Below, one piece after another: positions 12,884 to 20,284 of a stretch of DNA of 20,941 nt. Below the pieces are notes generated by a model. That model saw nothing but the letters and a program-made list of their open reading frames with translations. It had not been told where the DNA came from and made no database searches. The first letter of the stretch is position 1, and each line of letters starts with the position of its first letter. A program made the position numbers and the translations under genes. This DNA comes from Candidatus Altarchaeota archaeon. Its GTDB lineage: Archaea; Altiarchaeota; Altiarchaeia; JAFGQM01. Location: contig JAFGQM010000077.1 of NCBI GenBank assembly GCA_016935655.1, positions 1-20,941 of the forward strand, given 5' to 3'.

Positions 12884-12918
12884 GACCCCAGACAGAATTA
12901 GAGCGCCTCGGGCAGGAC
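12884..12918. repeat. Direct repeat, right copy (3' end of tRNA-Asn plus flank)
   Basis: Partner of 12234-12268. Positions 12904-12918 are the last 15 bases of the tRNA-Asn gene, and 12884-12903 are its immediate downstream flank. A 13-bp GTCTTCGGTCTTG is also present in inverted orientation at 12280-12292 (+) and 12874-12886 (-). Confidence 0.85.
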
Positions 12919-12991
12919 TCGAACCTGCGACCTTATGGTTTCTATCGAAAAGGTTAACAGCCACACGCTCTACCAACTGAGCTACCGAGGC
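12904..12991 (-). tRNA. tRNA-Asn (anticodon GUU) with a 15-nt intron
   Basis: A full cloverleaf can be drawn: acceptor GCCTCGG/CCGAGGC with discriminator G, D-stem GCTC/GAGC with loop AGTTGGTA, anticodon stem TGTGG/CCATA with loop CTGTTAA, variable loop AGGTC, and T-arm GCAGG-TTCGAGT-CCTGC. The mature length is 73 nt and CCA is not encoded. Between positions 37 and 38 there is a 15-nt insert (12940-12954 on the + strand). Bases 32-35 (CTGT) pair with ATAG near the insert's end, leaving 3-nt bulges TAA and AAA, each cut after the second base: a canonical archaeal bulge-helix-bulge. The 3' end is part of the att-like direct repeat. The anticodon complement AAC lies at 12956-12958. Confidence 0.95.
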
Positions 12992-13028
12992 ATAGATAAG
13001 AACAAATATACTGGACGGGCTTAATTTG

Positions 13029-13049
13029 AAAAAAGAATAATAAAAAGAA
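13029..13049 (-). terminator. T-rich terminator after the 87-aa gene
   Basis: On the - strand, directly after the stop at 13051, there is TTCTTTTTATTATTCTTTTTT. Archaeal intrinsic termination uses such T-runs without a hairpin. It would also keep transcription out of the tRNA-Asn gene, which lies in the same direction. Confidence 0.55.
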
Positions 13050-13050
13050 C

Positions 13051-13314
13051 CTATTTCTTTTTTGGCGCCTCTTCAGGCATCTCTTCTCCCGGAACCGCAC
13101 CAACCGGGATTTCGATGACTCTCACGTCACCTTCCACTTCGTAGTAGACTCTAAACACGCCAAAGGCCTGCTGGCTCTCGGACATCTTGTTTATCACAGC
13201 AACTACCCTCGAGTCCATCGCCTCCACAACGCCCTCGAATTGCACGTCGACGACCTTGAAGCCGCCTGCCTTCACCATCTTCTGCACGACATCGATCTCG
13301 GATTTCGGGTCCAT
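13051..13314 (-). CDS. Small hypothetical protein with predicted beta-rich core
   Basis: I do not recognise this 87-residue protein. It has an N-terminal helix (SEIDVVQKMVKAGG), a run of strands (FKVVDVQFEGVVEAMDSRVV, FGVFRVYYEVEGDVRVIEIP) and an acidic then Lys tail (GEEMPEEAPKKK). There is no membrane segment or Cys. The strand pattern could be a small dimeric alpha-beta barrel-type or OB-like domain, but that is a guess. The start at 13314 is the only ATG before the strands and is preceded by an AT-rich stretch. It is transcribed towards the tRNA and followed by a T-rich terminator. Confidence 0.7.
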   Translation of the reverse strand: MDPKSEIDVVQKMVKAGGFKVVDVQFEGVVEAMDSRVVAVINKMSESQQAFGVFRVYYEVEGDVRVIEIPVGAVPGEEMPEEAPKKK

Positions 13315-13348
13315 TTTGATAAGTTAATTGTAGCGTGAATAAAAACCG

Positions 13349-13990
13349 TTATCGATTTGCTCTCTGTCTTATTATACGCCTACCCTCCCTGCTTACGCTC
13401 CAAGGTCTTAATAGCCTCCTTCTCCGTCTATCGGCAATGGCTCGATAACCCAATATGCCAAAATTCCCCAATACTCCCACGCCTGTGTATACCAACTCTG
13501 GCGGGTTGGGTCCCCTACTCACTGCACCCAGCCCTAAGATGGGTCTCTTTACAGCCTCCTGCTTCGCGACATCGGTTATCGCAGAACCTGCAGCCAACGT
13601 AGCCGCAGTACCTCTTCGGCCAAATACCCTCCGTGTGAATGGTATCCGGCGGCCGACCAATACACCTTGGGCGGCAGTCTGAAGCGGGTCCATATTATAT
13701 GTCCTCCCACCACTTCGCAGAAGTGCGTAATCCGTCGCTCCCTTTGCTGCGCGCAAACTAATATAGGCGCTCAATGCGAGCCAGGGATGTCTGGCCATAT
13801 GATTCATCATAGTATTCAGCCATGGCGCCATCTCCGGTCTTTTGCGCGCGACCAACATGATGGCAGCGCTCGTAGCAGCACCAGCGGCGCTCAATGCGAC
13901 CGATTTTCCGACGTTCTTGGCCCTTCCTTTGCCGCCTCCCCCCCACCATTGCTTAATCGTCCGTCTAGTTCTGGGCTCGTTTTTTCTCAT
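13349..13990 (-). CDS. Basic Ala/Arg-rich protein, possibly membrane-associated, unknown
   Basis: Unrecognised, 213 residues. It begins with a basic, Gly-rich segment (MRKNEPRTRRTIKQWWGGGG), has Ala-rich weakly hydrophobic stretches (about 30-47 VALSAAGAATSAAIMLVA; 68-85; 127-142), and ends in an Arg-rich tail (about 186-213). There are no Cys and no known motif. The weak hydrophobic stretches with many Arg residues suggest a peripheral or small integral membrane protein. The start is 30 bases after the top6A stop. The AT-rich gap (TTTTATTTCTTTTT on the - strand) could serve as terminator for top6 or promoter for this gene. Long open frames exist on the opposite strand here too, so the call is less secure than for its neighbours. 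Confidence 0.6.
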   Translation of the reverse strand: MRKNEPRTRRTIKQWWGGGGKGRAKNVGKSVALSAAGAATSAAIMLVARKRPEMAPWLNTMMNHMARHPWLALSAYISLRAAKGATDYALLRSGGRTYNMDPLQTAAQGVLVGRRIPFTRRVFGRRGTAATLAAGSAITDVAKQEAVKRPILGLGAVSRGPNPPELVYTGVGVLGNFGILGYRAIADRRRRRLLRPWSVSREGRRIIRQRANR

Positions 13991-14004
13991 AATACCCTTT
14001 AGGC

Positions 14005-14018
14005 AAAAAGAAATAAAA
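14005..14018 (-). terminator. T-rich run after top6A
   Basis: The - strand reads TTTTATTTCTTTTT just after the top6A stop (14021), the usual form of an archaeal terminator. Its position about 15-28 bases before the next ATG means it could instead act in the promoter of the 213-residue gene. Confidence 0.4.
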
Positions 14019-14020
14019 CC

Positions 14021-15106
14021 TTATGGCAGGAACTCCTGCGCCTGTATCTTCGTGGGCAGGTACTTCTTGGCCACGAACTCCAGGGATTTGTTGGCAAGTG
14101 CCTGCTGCTCTATCCTCACCCCGCCCTTTAGCATCTTCTTCAGCTCAAGCTGCCATTTCTTGTCCTTGAACCACGGGTACTCCATCTCCTCTTTTATCCT
14201 CTTGACGTCCAGGTCCTTCAGCTTCTCGGTGACCTTCTCCAAGCCGTATTTCTGGATGTCTGTCATGGTCATCCCGACGAATTTAGCGTTCGGCGTACCC
14301 AGATCGCTGCTCAGATAGGCGAGGTTGATGGAGCCCATCTTGATGACAGAGTATATGTAATAGCCATACGGGTCCCCGTCCGTGAAGACGATTATGGGGA
14401 GCTTCGCCTCGTCGCTGAGCCGGTGTATCAGCCTCCTCACGCCGCGCGCGGCCTGCCCCTGGGTTGCGACAAGGATGGCGTTGTTCTTCTTCGAGAACTT
14501 CTCCTCGACCAACCGCTCGTACATGGCAGCGGTTTCTATGACGAGCGCAAAATCTGCCTGGACGTCTGCGAACTCCAGCTCCTCGACGGTCGAGGGTATC
14601 CCATAGCCGCCACGCCCAAGTTTTGCACAGTTGATTGTATCTCCCGAATCCGTAATCTTGATGTTGCCGTAGAGGTAACCCTTCCGGTCTGCGGTCAGGT
14701 TCATCTGCTCACGCAGGACATCCAGCGTCCTCTCCAGGTCCTCCACTATCGGATCACTTTCCTCCTGACCCTCGAACGTGTTCTCCTTGGTCTTGTCTAT
14801 GGTGTGCTTCAGCTGGTAGTAGAGCTCCCTTATCGACGCGTGCTTGTCGGCTGTAACAAGCTTCTTGCAGAGGTTGGCGATCAAAACGGTCTGCATGAAC
14901 TTGCGCGCATGTGCTATATTCAAGAATGACCGCCTCATCTTCTTGTCGCCTAGGGTCAGCAGGAGGTTCTTGTCGTCGAAGTTCACGTTGCTCAAGCCCT
15001 TCGCAGGCATCACGACGTATGGCGGCTTGCCCTGCTCCACCTCCGCCTCTATCTCCTCCCCGAGCTTCGTTATCCTCGCGATTATCTGTTCCTTCTTCAT
15101 TCTCAC
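14021..15106 (-). CDS. top6A: DNA topoisomerase VI subunit A
   Basis: The DNA-cleaving subunit of type IIB topoisomerase (Spo11 family), which relaxes and decatenates DNA with ATP. About 361 residues. A winged-helix part carries the catalytic Tyr in [14 protein letters not shown] (two adjacent Tyr, the first aligning with the usual active residue). The Toprim domain has its Glu in [11 protein letters not shown] and the metal-binding DxD in [17 protein letters not shown], followed by the family stretch [10 protein letters not shown] earlier in the chain. The start is GTG at 15106 (overlapping the top6B stop) or ATG at 15100, two residues later; either is within family limits. The order top6B-top6A with an overlap is the common archaeal operon and suggests a 1:1 supply. 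Confidence 0.96.
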   Translation of the reverse strand: MRMKKEQIIARITKLGEEIEAEVEQGKPPYVVMPAKGLSNVNFDDKNLLLTLGDKKMRRSFLNIAHARKFMQTVLIANLCKKLVTADKHASIRELYYQLKHTIDKTKENTFEGQEESDPIVEDLERTLDVLREQMNLTADRKGYLYGNIKITDSGDTINCAKLGRGGYGIPSTVEELEFADVQADFALVIETAAMYERLVEEKFSKKNNAILVATQGQAARGVRRLIHRLSDEAKLPIIVFTDGDPYGYYIYSVIKMGSINLAYLSSDLGTPNAKFVGMTMTDIQKYGLEKVTEKLKDLDVKRIKEEMEYPWFKDKKWQLELKKMLKGGVRIEQQALANKSLEFVAKKYLPTKIQAQEFLP

Positions 15107-16776
15107 ATGTAGTCCGATATCTTCTTGTCCTCGTCGCCCACTTCCTCTATGTCCTCCTCAACATTCTCCCCAGTGGGCTCCTCGCCTCCGTTGTCCTCCT
15201 CGGGGATCTCGCCCTCCATCTCTTCTAGTGTCAAGCCAACGTTGTCCTCGACCAGCTTCGTCCAGTGCTGCAATAACCTTTCCTTGTCCTTGTTTATGAT
15301 CTCGCTGAGCGCGGGGGCGATCTCCGTCACGTATTTAAGCAGCCGGTCCCTGCGCGCGCTGTGCTCCTCGGCCCTGCGCCTCTTGGAGTGGAAGCGGTTG
15401 AACCTCCTCGCGACGTCCATTAGCGCGAACCTAATCTCCTGGACTATCTCGTCTATGTCTGACACGGCCTGTTTCCCTGTGGACTGGTAAGGGATGTGGG
15501 TAGATATGAGGTTAATTAATATGGTGACCGGTGAAGTCTCTATATCCCTCAGACCGTATCTCTTCCATTCGATGTCCTGGACCGCCTTGGTCAGCGCACA
15601 GCCCCCTGCGTCGAAGAGCAGCGGCGCGCGGTTGGCGAACCTCATTATCTCGTACCTCTGCTCCCCGTTTGCCAGTTTCCTCCCTGCGTGGCCTCCGTAG
15701 GCCACTCCTACCTCCACCTGGAAGGCGTATCCTCCGCCGTAGACCGTGGGTTTCCTCTCCAGTACCGAGAGGAATTCGGGAGCTAGGATGCTCTGCATAG
15801 CCTTCTCGATGTTAGCCTCGCCTATCGGCCTGAGGCAGTCTGTGGCGGGAGCCAGGAACTGCATCTTCTTGAACGCTTTGACGATCTGTTCCGCTTCCCC
15901 CCACCCTATCTTCTTTGGGGGCAAATTCAGGTCAAACTCAACGTGCTGCTGGACTTCTGCTGCCTTTGAGGAGCTCACCCTAGAAAACTCCATCTGGAGC
16001 ATGCCCTTCACTGTGCGGTTCTTGCTGGACTTCGCCATTAATACTATATCATCGACAATCACCCCCTTCGGGTGCGGCTGCACCTCCTTCGGCGGTTTCG
16101 GGATTTCCTCGGTGGTCCTCGGGAAACTAACTCGTGCTCCAGTCGGGTCTACATAATTTATCTGGGCGTGGGGGTTGGCTATCGCGGTCCTTCTGAGGTA
16201 CTCATAGGGACCCTGGTCGCCGGTCGAGAACTGCACCTCCTTAAACCTTGCGATGTACTCCGTACCTGTCCCCTCCAGTGTGGGCTCGATCTTCTGCTGG
16301 TTGGTGATGTCCGCCTTGTTCTTCCGGATGTCTATGTTCAGCTCTATGTCCCAGGCCTCGTCTTTTGTGGACGTTATGATCTCAACGGGCTTCCCGGTAG
16401 TCATCTGTGAGAACATGGTCACGCCGGCTATCCCTATGCCCTGCTGGCCCCTCAGCTGGATATTCCGGTGGAACTTGGTCCCAGCGAGCATCTTGCCGAA
16501 GACGTCCGAGATATGCTTCCTTGGTATCCCAGGCCCGTTGTCCTTGCCGTGCACCATCACAGTGTCCGGGTCGGGCTGCTCCACCTTGACCGTTATCTCG
16601 GGCAGGATGTCCGACTCCTCGCAGGCGTCCAGGCTGTTGGTGACCATCTCGTGGACTACTGTCGTCAGCGAGCGTATCCTGCCGCTGTAGCCGAGCATCT
16701 GCGCGTTCTTGCGGAAGAACTCAGCTATGCTGTGCTCCCGCAATTCCTTGAAAAGGCTGTCAGAATCCTTGGGCAT
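15103..16776 (-). CDS. top6B: DNA topoisomerase VI subunit B
   Basis: The ATPase subunit. The 557-residue protein has an N-terminal GHKL domain with [20 protein letters not shown] (ATP/Mg Asn motif), [12 protein letters not shown], and the lid [16 protein letters not shown] helix-two-turn-helix and a transducer domain follow, with the switch-lysine region around [19 protein letters not shown]. The last ~45 residues are a Glu/Asp-rich tail ([20 protein letters not shown]), probably disordered, an addition to the core. Length is normal for the family. A TATA-like TTTATATT on the - strand at 16806-16813 lies about 30-37 bases before the ATG. The GTG start of top6A overlaps its TGA by 4 bases. 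Confidence 0.97.
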   Translation of the reverse strand: MPKDSDSLFKELREHSIAEFFRKNAQMLGYSGRIRSLTTVVHEMVTNSLDACEESDILPEITVKVEQPDPDTVMVHGKDNGPGIPRKHISDVFGKMLAGTKFHRNIQLRGQQGIGIAGVTMFSQMTTGKPVEIITSTKDEAWDIELNIDIRKNKADITNQQKIEPTLEGTGTEYIARFKEVQFSTGDQGPYEYLRRTAIANPHAQINYVDPTGARVSFPRTTEEIPKPPKEVQPHPKGVIVDDIVLMAKSSKNRTVKGMLQMEFSRVSSSKAAEVQQHVEFDLNLPPKKIGWGEAEQIVKAFKKMQFLAPATDCLRPIGEANIEKAMQSILAPEFLSVLERKPTVYGGGYAFQVEVGVAYGGHAGRKLANGEQRYEIMRFANRAPLLFDAGGCALTKAVQDIEWKRYGLRDIETSPVTILINLISTHIPYQSTGKQAVSDIDEIVQEIRFALMDVARRFNRFHSKRRRAEEHSARRDRLLKYVTEIAPALSEIINKDKERLLQHWTKLVEDNVGLTLEEMEGEIPEEDNGGEEPTGENVEEDIEEVGDEDKKISDYM

Positions 16777-16805
16777 TTTGTAAAAGCCGTAAGTTAAATG
16801 GGCGA

Positions 16806-16813
16806 AATATAAA
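16806..16813 (-). promoter_or_regulatory. TATA box of the top6BA operon
   Basis: TTTATATT on the - strand, identical to the box before the gene at 4781, lies 30-37 bases before the top6B ATG and immediately after the stop of the transporter gene. Confidence 0.6.
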
Positions 16814-16815
16814 AA

Positions 16816-17697
16816 CTATCTCCTCTTGAGGAACATGATTGGCGTGAGTATAGCGTTGTGCAGCAGGGTCCAGATGACTGCAGGGAGAGCGACCGCGGGG
16901 CTGAAGACCTCCAGCGCCACCACCATCCCAAGCGTGGCGTTCTTGTAGGCCGAGGTCATCGATAAAACCATCCTATCCCTTCTGCCGGAGAAGAAGCCAA
17001 CGCCGAACGCCAGGAGTATTAGCCCAGCTTCGACTATTATAAGCTCGAACAGCCCTGAAATCCCGTATGAAGTGCTGGATATTATGCCCCACACTATGAG
17101 AAATATGAGCAAGGTCGTCACCGCATTTGAGACGTTTAGGATTCTCTTAACAAAACCTTTGCTGTAGTTGCGGACCAAGACAGCCAATATGAATGGCAGG
17201 ATTACGAACTCTATCAGTGAGATGAACAGCCTTATTGGATCGATGGAGACAAAAACTCCTGTGAGGGTCTCCATTATAATCGGGGTGATGAATGGACATA
17301 ACAGCGTGGTCAGGGCTGTGAAAACCAGGGTTAGAGCGGCGTTACCCCCCATCCTCTGTACGAAGAAGGCCGTGCTCATACCCACGGGCATGGAGGCCAC
17401 CAAAACCACGCCTAACGCCATTTCAGACGGTAGGTTTAAGGACAGGATGAACGCTAGACACGGGCTTACGACAAAGGCCAGAAGCAAGCCGCTCATTATC
17501 GTGTTCTTATTGTCAAAGGCCCTTTTGACCTCGCCCAAGTCTATGCTGAGCGAGGTGAGGAACATGACTGTCAATAGGAAGTAGATGGCATACGGCGTAA
17601 GTGCCGCCCCTATCTGCGGTAGTGCCAACCCTAAAAATATCCCTATCACCAGGAAGAGCCAGAGCTCCTCCTCCAGAAATACCTTCAGGCCGGTCAC
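16816..17697 (-). CDS. Bile acid:sodium symporter (SBF/BASS) family transporter
   Basis: The 293-residue polytopic membrane protein has about nine or ten hydrophobic helices. It follows the SBF layout: LFLVIGIFLGLALPQIGAAL at the start, VLVASMPVGMSTAFFVQRMG in the first core half, and SAYKNATLGMVVALEVFSPA in the second half, corresponding to the discontinuous helices that bind sodium in this fold. Family members move bile acids, organic acids, pantoate or other anions with sodium; the substrate cannot be read from the sequence. Arsenite carriers of the ACR3 type are distant relatives, but their Cys signature is absent. The start is GTG (17697), overlapping the OB-fold gene stop by GTGA, which fixes the start. 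It is probably co-transcribed with that gene although the functions look unrelated. Confidence 0.88.
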   Translation of the reverse strand: MTGLKVFLEEELWLFLVIGIFLGLALPQIGAALTPYAIYFLLTVMFLTSLSIDLGEVKRAFDNKNTIMSGLLLAFVVSPCLAFILSLNLPSEMALGVVLVASMPVGMSTAFFVQRMGGNAALTLVFTALTTLLCPFITPIIMETLTGVFVSIDPIRLFISLIEFVILPFILAVLVRNYSKGFVKRILNVSNAVTTLLIFLIVWGIISSTSYGISGLFELIIVEAGLILLAFGVGFFSGRRDRMVLSMTSAYKNATLGMVVALEVFSPAVALPAVIWTLLHNAILTPIMFLKRR

Positions 17698-17984
17698 TTC
17701 TTGCTTACCGTCATAGTACCGAATTTACCAGTGGTGAGCTGCGATTTGCCCTGCCATTCAGAGATGTATCCGTTGCTTATCTTCACCTTGCTTCCAGGTT
17801 TTACCTTATCGATCTGTTCGTTCCAGAGGCTCATATCCATCTCGCCGGTGTCATCCTTCACGACAGCCGTCGCCACTCTCCCCTGCTTCCCGTACTTATC
17901 GAACTCCCTGACTTCTCCCACAGAGACGACCTCAACCTCAGCTTCCACATTCCCCATCCGGGGTTTTAGCTCGTTGATTTTCAT
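17694..17984 (-). CDS. OB-fold single-stranded nucleic-acid-binding protein (RPA/SSB-like)
   Basis: The 96-residue protein is a single OB fold of the archaeal SSB/RPA70-like type: EVEVVSVGEVREFDKYGKQG, RVATAVVKDDTGEMDMSLWN, EQIDKVKPGSKVKISNGYIS and a C-terminal strand. The aromatic residues (Phe28, Trp54, Trp77 region) are where such domains stack on bases. It lacks the acidic tail of bacterial or crenarchaeal SSB and resembles the small SOSS-B/hSSB1-like or translation-linked OB proteins found across archaea. It could bind DNA in repair or RNA; I cannot separate these. A candidate TATA (TTTTTTAAA on the - strand near 18022-18030) lies 38-46 bases before its ATG. It diverges from the gene at 18066. 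Confidence 0.85.
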   Translation of the reverse strand: MKINELKPRMGNVEAEVEVVSVGEVREFDKYGKQGRVATAVVKDDTGEMDMSLWNEQIDKVKPGSKVKISNGYISEWQGKSQLTTGKFGTMTVSKK

Positions 17985-18065
17985 CTTTGAAAATTCGCGC
18001 TTATTTGGAAGGGCCGGTTTAAAAAATCAACAACGGATTTTTGTAGCACCAAATCTAATAATTGC

Positions 18066-18338
18066 ATGGAAATCCAATTCTCCGGGATCAAGCTCGGGAA
18101 AGAGGAACAGGGCCTGGTCAACGGCTTGATTGACCATCTGATATCTAGGGGTTTTGAGATCGAGTCTTTGAACATAGAACTAAAGGAGAGCAAGAAGGCC
18201 GGTGGCCGCTCTCTTTACACCACTCAACTGCGCGTCGAGGCCGAATCGTCGCTCTTCTCGTCGGAGGTTACTGATTGGGCGATGGAGAAGTCACTGAGGG
18301 CGGCCTTCAGAAAGATTGAAAAGGAGATGAAGAGATAG
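18066..18338 (+). CDS. Small alpha/beta protein, possibly HPF/S30EA-like ribosome-associated
   Basis: The 90-residue protein has a helix-strand-strand-helix order like the N-terminal domain of ribosome hibernation promoting factor: helix (KLGKEEQGLVNGLIDHLISR), strand FEIESLNIELKES, strand YTTQLRVEAESS, and a final long helix (DWAMEKSLRAAFRKIEKEMK). The last helix resembles the HPF helix with paired Arg/Lys residues, but the usual strand before the first helix is short, and I cannot confirm the family without a profile search. It starts 81 bases from the divergent OB-fold gene. Its stop (18336-18338) directly abuts the convergent gene stop at 18339. Confidence 0.6.
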   Translation: MEIQFSGIKLGKEEQGLVNGLIDHLISRGFEIESLNIELKESKKAGGRSLYTTQLRVEAESSLFSSEVTDWAMEKSLRAAFRKIEKEMKR

Positions 18339-18761
18339 TCACAGCTTGAGCTGGTCCCTTAGCATAACCTCCGGGTTTTTAAGGAACTCCTGCATGTAGG
18401 TCTGGAATCTCTTAGCCGGCGTCCTGACGTGCTTGGTGAAATAGGGCGTGGGCTGGAACATGCCCCTTTTGGCAAATTGGAAGCCCAGACCGGATATGTC
18501 CTCCACGACAACGCATCTCACACTCCGCCTGCCCATCTTCTTCATAGCCCAAAAGCGGTGATGGCCGTTCAAGACGGCGTATTCATCCTTATTAGGATGC
18601 TTGAAGACAATTATGGGTGGGATCTCCTTCCCGCTTTTGATATAATCCTCATACCTCCCCACCCCCTCCCAGTGTACCTTCTCGTCGGCTACTATCCTAC
18701 CGATGTCTATGTCCTGCGCATACCTCTCTGGGTAGGAATACGCTCTGAACAGATCCACCAT
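18339..18761 (-). CDS. ParB/sulfiredoxin-fold protein
   Basis: The 140-residue protein has the ParB/Srx nucleotide-binding core: DIDIGRIVADEKVHWEGVGR, EIPPIIVFKHPNKDEYAVLN and the signature GHHRFWAMKKMG (Gly66-His67-His68-Arg69). The catalytic Cys of true sulfiredoxins (CHR) is His here, so it is not a normal sulfiredoxin. There is no helix-turn-helix partition domain, so it is not a full ParB. Members of this fold act as CTP- or ATP-binding switches, nucleases or kinases. I chose the ATG at 18761, 7 bases after the stop of the PLD gene, because the extra upstream codons overlap that gene and add no core element. It probably forms an operon with the PLD gene. Confidence 0.72.
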   Translation of the reverse strand: MVDLFRAYSYPERYAQDIDIGRIVADEKVHWEGVGRYEDYIKSGKEIPPIIVFKHPNKDEYAVLNGHHRFWAMKKMGRRSVRCVVVEDISGLGFQFAKRGMFQPTPYFTKHVRTPAKRFQTYMQEFLKNPEVMLRDQLKL

Positions 18762-18768
18762 GGGATAA

Positions 18769-19332
18769 TTAGGTCTTCCCCCATAAAAGATTGAAGTACC
18801 CCTCGAATCCCGCTGCAACACTCTCATCGTTGATTATCACGTTCGCCTCGTGGTTCTCGTCTATGCTGTAATAGGACCAGTTTGTCGAGCCCACGATGAC
18901 TATCCTACCATCCACTAAGATCAGCTTGTCATGCGTCGAGCCCACGAATCTGATTATGCGCGCGTCTATGTTGTTTTTCCTCAGATAGGCCACAGTCTTC
19001 TCGTTCCCCTCCGGGAAGTCGTCCATTATGATTTTCACATCTATGCCACGGTTTCCGGCCGATATCAACAGGTTCACGAGTTTGTTGACGTGGCCGTCCC
19101 TGTATTTGGGGTCTGTCTGGTAATTGGCCGAGAACATCACGATGTGTATGCTCTCTTGGGAGTTGGATAGGACCTGATACGCCCTGTCGAAGTATTCCCT
19201 GTCCGTCGCTATCTCTATTGCGCCGTCGGGGAGGACGAGTGGTGAGTAGACTATGTAGAAGACCTCGGCTACCGCTACTCCAATCAATATGCCGGCTGAG
19301 AGGAGTAGGAGCCTTTTATCCAAAAAATTCAT
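18769..19332 (-). CDS. Membrane-anchored phospholipase D-family nuclease (Nuc-like)
   Basis: The 187-residue protein has an N-terminal hydrophobic anchor (about 8-30), then one PLD domain. It has the HKD motif H134-D-K136-LILVD141 (STHDKLILVD), followed by GSTNWSYYSIDENHE with the usual Gly/Ser, Asn and the late Glu. A single HKD in about 150 residues is the Nuc/endonuclease arrangement, in which two chains make one active site. The anchor with the domain following it suggests the nuclease acts outside the cell or at the membrane surface, cutting DNA or phosphodiesters. It precedes a ParB-like gene by 7 bases, and its start is only 25 bases from the divergent Cys-rich gene, so their promoters must overlap the coding sequences. 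Confidence 0.88.
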   Translation of the reverse strand: MNFLDKRLLLLSAGILIGVAVAEVFYIVYSPLVLPDGAIEIATDREYFDRAYQVLSNSQESIHIVMFSANYQTDPKYRDGHVNKLVNLLISAGNRGIDVKIIMDDFPEGNEKTVAYLRKNNIDARIIRFVGSTHDKLILVDGRIVIVGSTNWSYYSIDENHEANVIINDESVAAGFEGYFNLLWGKT

Positions 19333-19357
19333 ATACTACGTGTTATTAATAAATGCA

Positions 19358-20284
19358 ATGGATAAAAAGGCCTTGATACTCCTGGTGGCAGCGATTGCGG
19401 TGGTCGTCTACCTTGCCTTCCCGACAGTACCCCAGAAGGAGAGCGTGGATGGACGGTCAGGGGCCACGGTATGCCCTGAGGGAGACGACTCATGTCTCTG
19501 GGAGCGCGCCTTGGACGAGGAGGACCCTGATTATTGCAATGACATATGCAACCTGTCCGTGAGAGCAGACTGCCTGACGGACCTTTCCTACCTGGGCCCG
19601 GATGTCTGCGACTTTATAGAGGACATCAATTCTAGGGACATCTGCCTAAACCGATCTGTCGGCCTCTTTCAGTCCCCGGACAGGGGGTGGATATGCAGAG
19701 GGATCTGGAACGCATCGATTAAGGAGAGTTGCATCTACTCGTTTGCCCAACAACCGGATATCTGCCATCTGCTCGATGATGAAGCACGGAGTAGAAGTTG
19801 TGTCTTAAACCTGACATATTCCCTGGCCTTCCCGTCAGGCTGCTTAATGCTTCTCAACAGGAGCCTGGAAGCGGAATGTATGGTGAACTACTCGCTGCGT
19901 TACCGGAACTTCGACGGCTGTTTGGCAGCTACTGACAGCGGGTTGCGATATGAATGCTTTCACAACATCTCAAAGAGAGCAGATGCGTTGGCCTTCTGTA
20001 ACTATTCCGAACTTGGAAGGCGCGATAACTGCCTGCTGACATTGTCTAAGATTAGGCCTGAAATTCCTGTCTGCAGCCGGCTCTCGGACTGGCTACTGCG
20101 CGACCAGTGCCTCTACGACATCGCCATCTCCTCGCACAACTACCATGCCTGTGAGGAGATAAAGGACGGGGGGAAACATGATGATTGCCTCTTGGAAGTA
20201 ACTAAGCTGATCAAGTCCTATATCGCATGCGATTCCATGATAGACGGGTTGAAGAAGGGGCAATGCCTGGCCTATAAGGGCTAG
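19358..20284 (+). CDS. Exported Cys-rich helical-repeat protein (23 Cys), unknown
   Basis: Function unknown. The 308-residue protein has an N-terminal anchor or signal (about 4-22) and an extracytoplasmic part with 23 Cys. Most are paired about 10-13 residues apart (for example CLAATDSGLRYEC, CNYSELGRRDNC, CSRLSDWLLRDQC, CEEIKDGGKHDDC, CDSMIDGLKKGQC), with about 12-16 residues between pairs. This gives about nine or ten units that look like disulfide-stapled helical hairpins, superficially Sel1- or TPR-like. The ATG at 19358 places the signal at the N-terminus; the open frame upstream runs antisense to the PLD gene. The stop shares CTAG (20281-20284) with the convergent reductase. A protein like this would need an outward disulfide-forming and isomerising system. 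Confidence 0.82.
   Translation: MDKKALILLVAAIAVVVYLAFPTVPQKESVDGRSGATVCPEGDDSCLWERALDEEDPDYCNDICNLSVRADCLTDLSYLGPDVCDFIEDINSRDICLNRSVGLFQSPDRGWICRGIWNASIKESCIYSFAQQPDICHLLDDEARSRSCVLNLTYSLAFPSGCLMLLNRSLEAECMVNYSLRYRNFDGCLAATDSGLRYECFHNISKRADALAFCNYSELGRRDNCLLTLSKIRPEIPVCSRLSDWLLRDQCLYDIAISSHNYHACEEIKDGGKHDDCLLEVTKLIKSYIACDSMIDGLKKGQCLAYKG

Larger units (their letters stand above)
12234..12918. mobile_element. hicBA islet bounded by tRNA-derived direct repeats
   Basis: A 35-bp direct repeat at 12234-12268 and 12884-12918 brackets about 615 bases that hold only a hicB-hicA pair. The right copy is the 3' end and downstream flank of an intact tRNA-Asn gene; the left copy is a fragment. This fits integration at the tRNA 3' end by a tyrosine-recombinase-type reaction. 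No integrase is present, so the islet is either a remnant or is mobilised in trans. Confidence 0.6.

Noticed and set aside
16816..17697. Arsenite efflux carrier (ACR3)
   Set aside because: The conserved Cys of ACR3 in the fourth helix is missing and no ars genes are nearby; the sequence fits the general SBF family better.
18339..18761. Sulfiredoxin, which would have linked it to the redox operon
   Set aside because: The catalytic Cys position is His (GHHR), so it cannot carry out the sulfiredoxin reaction.
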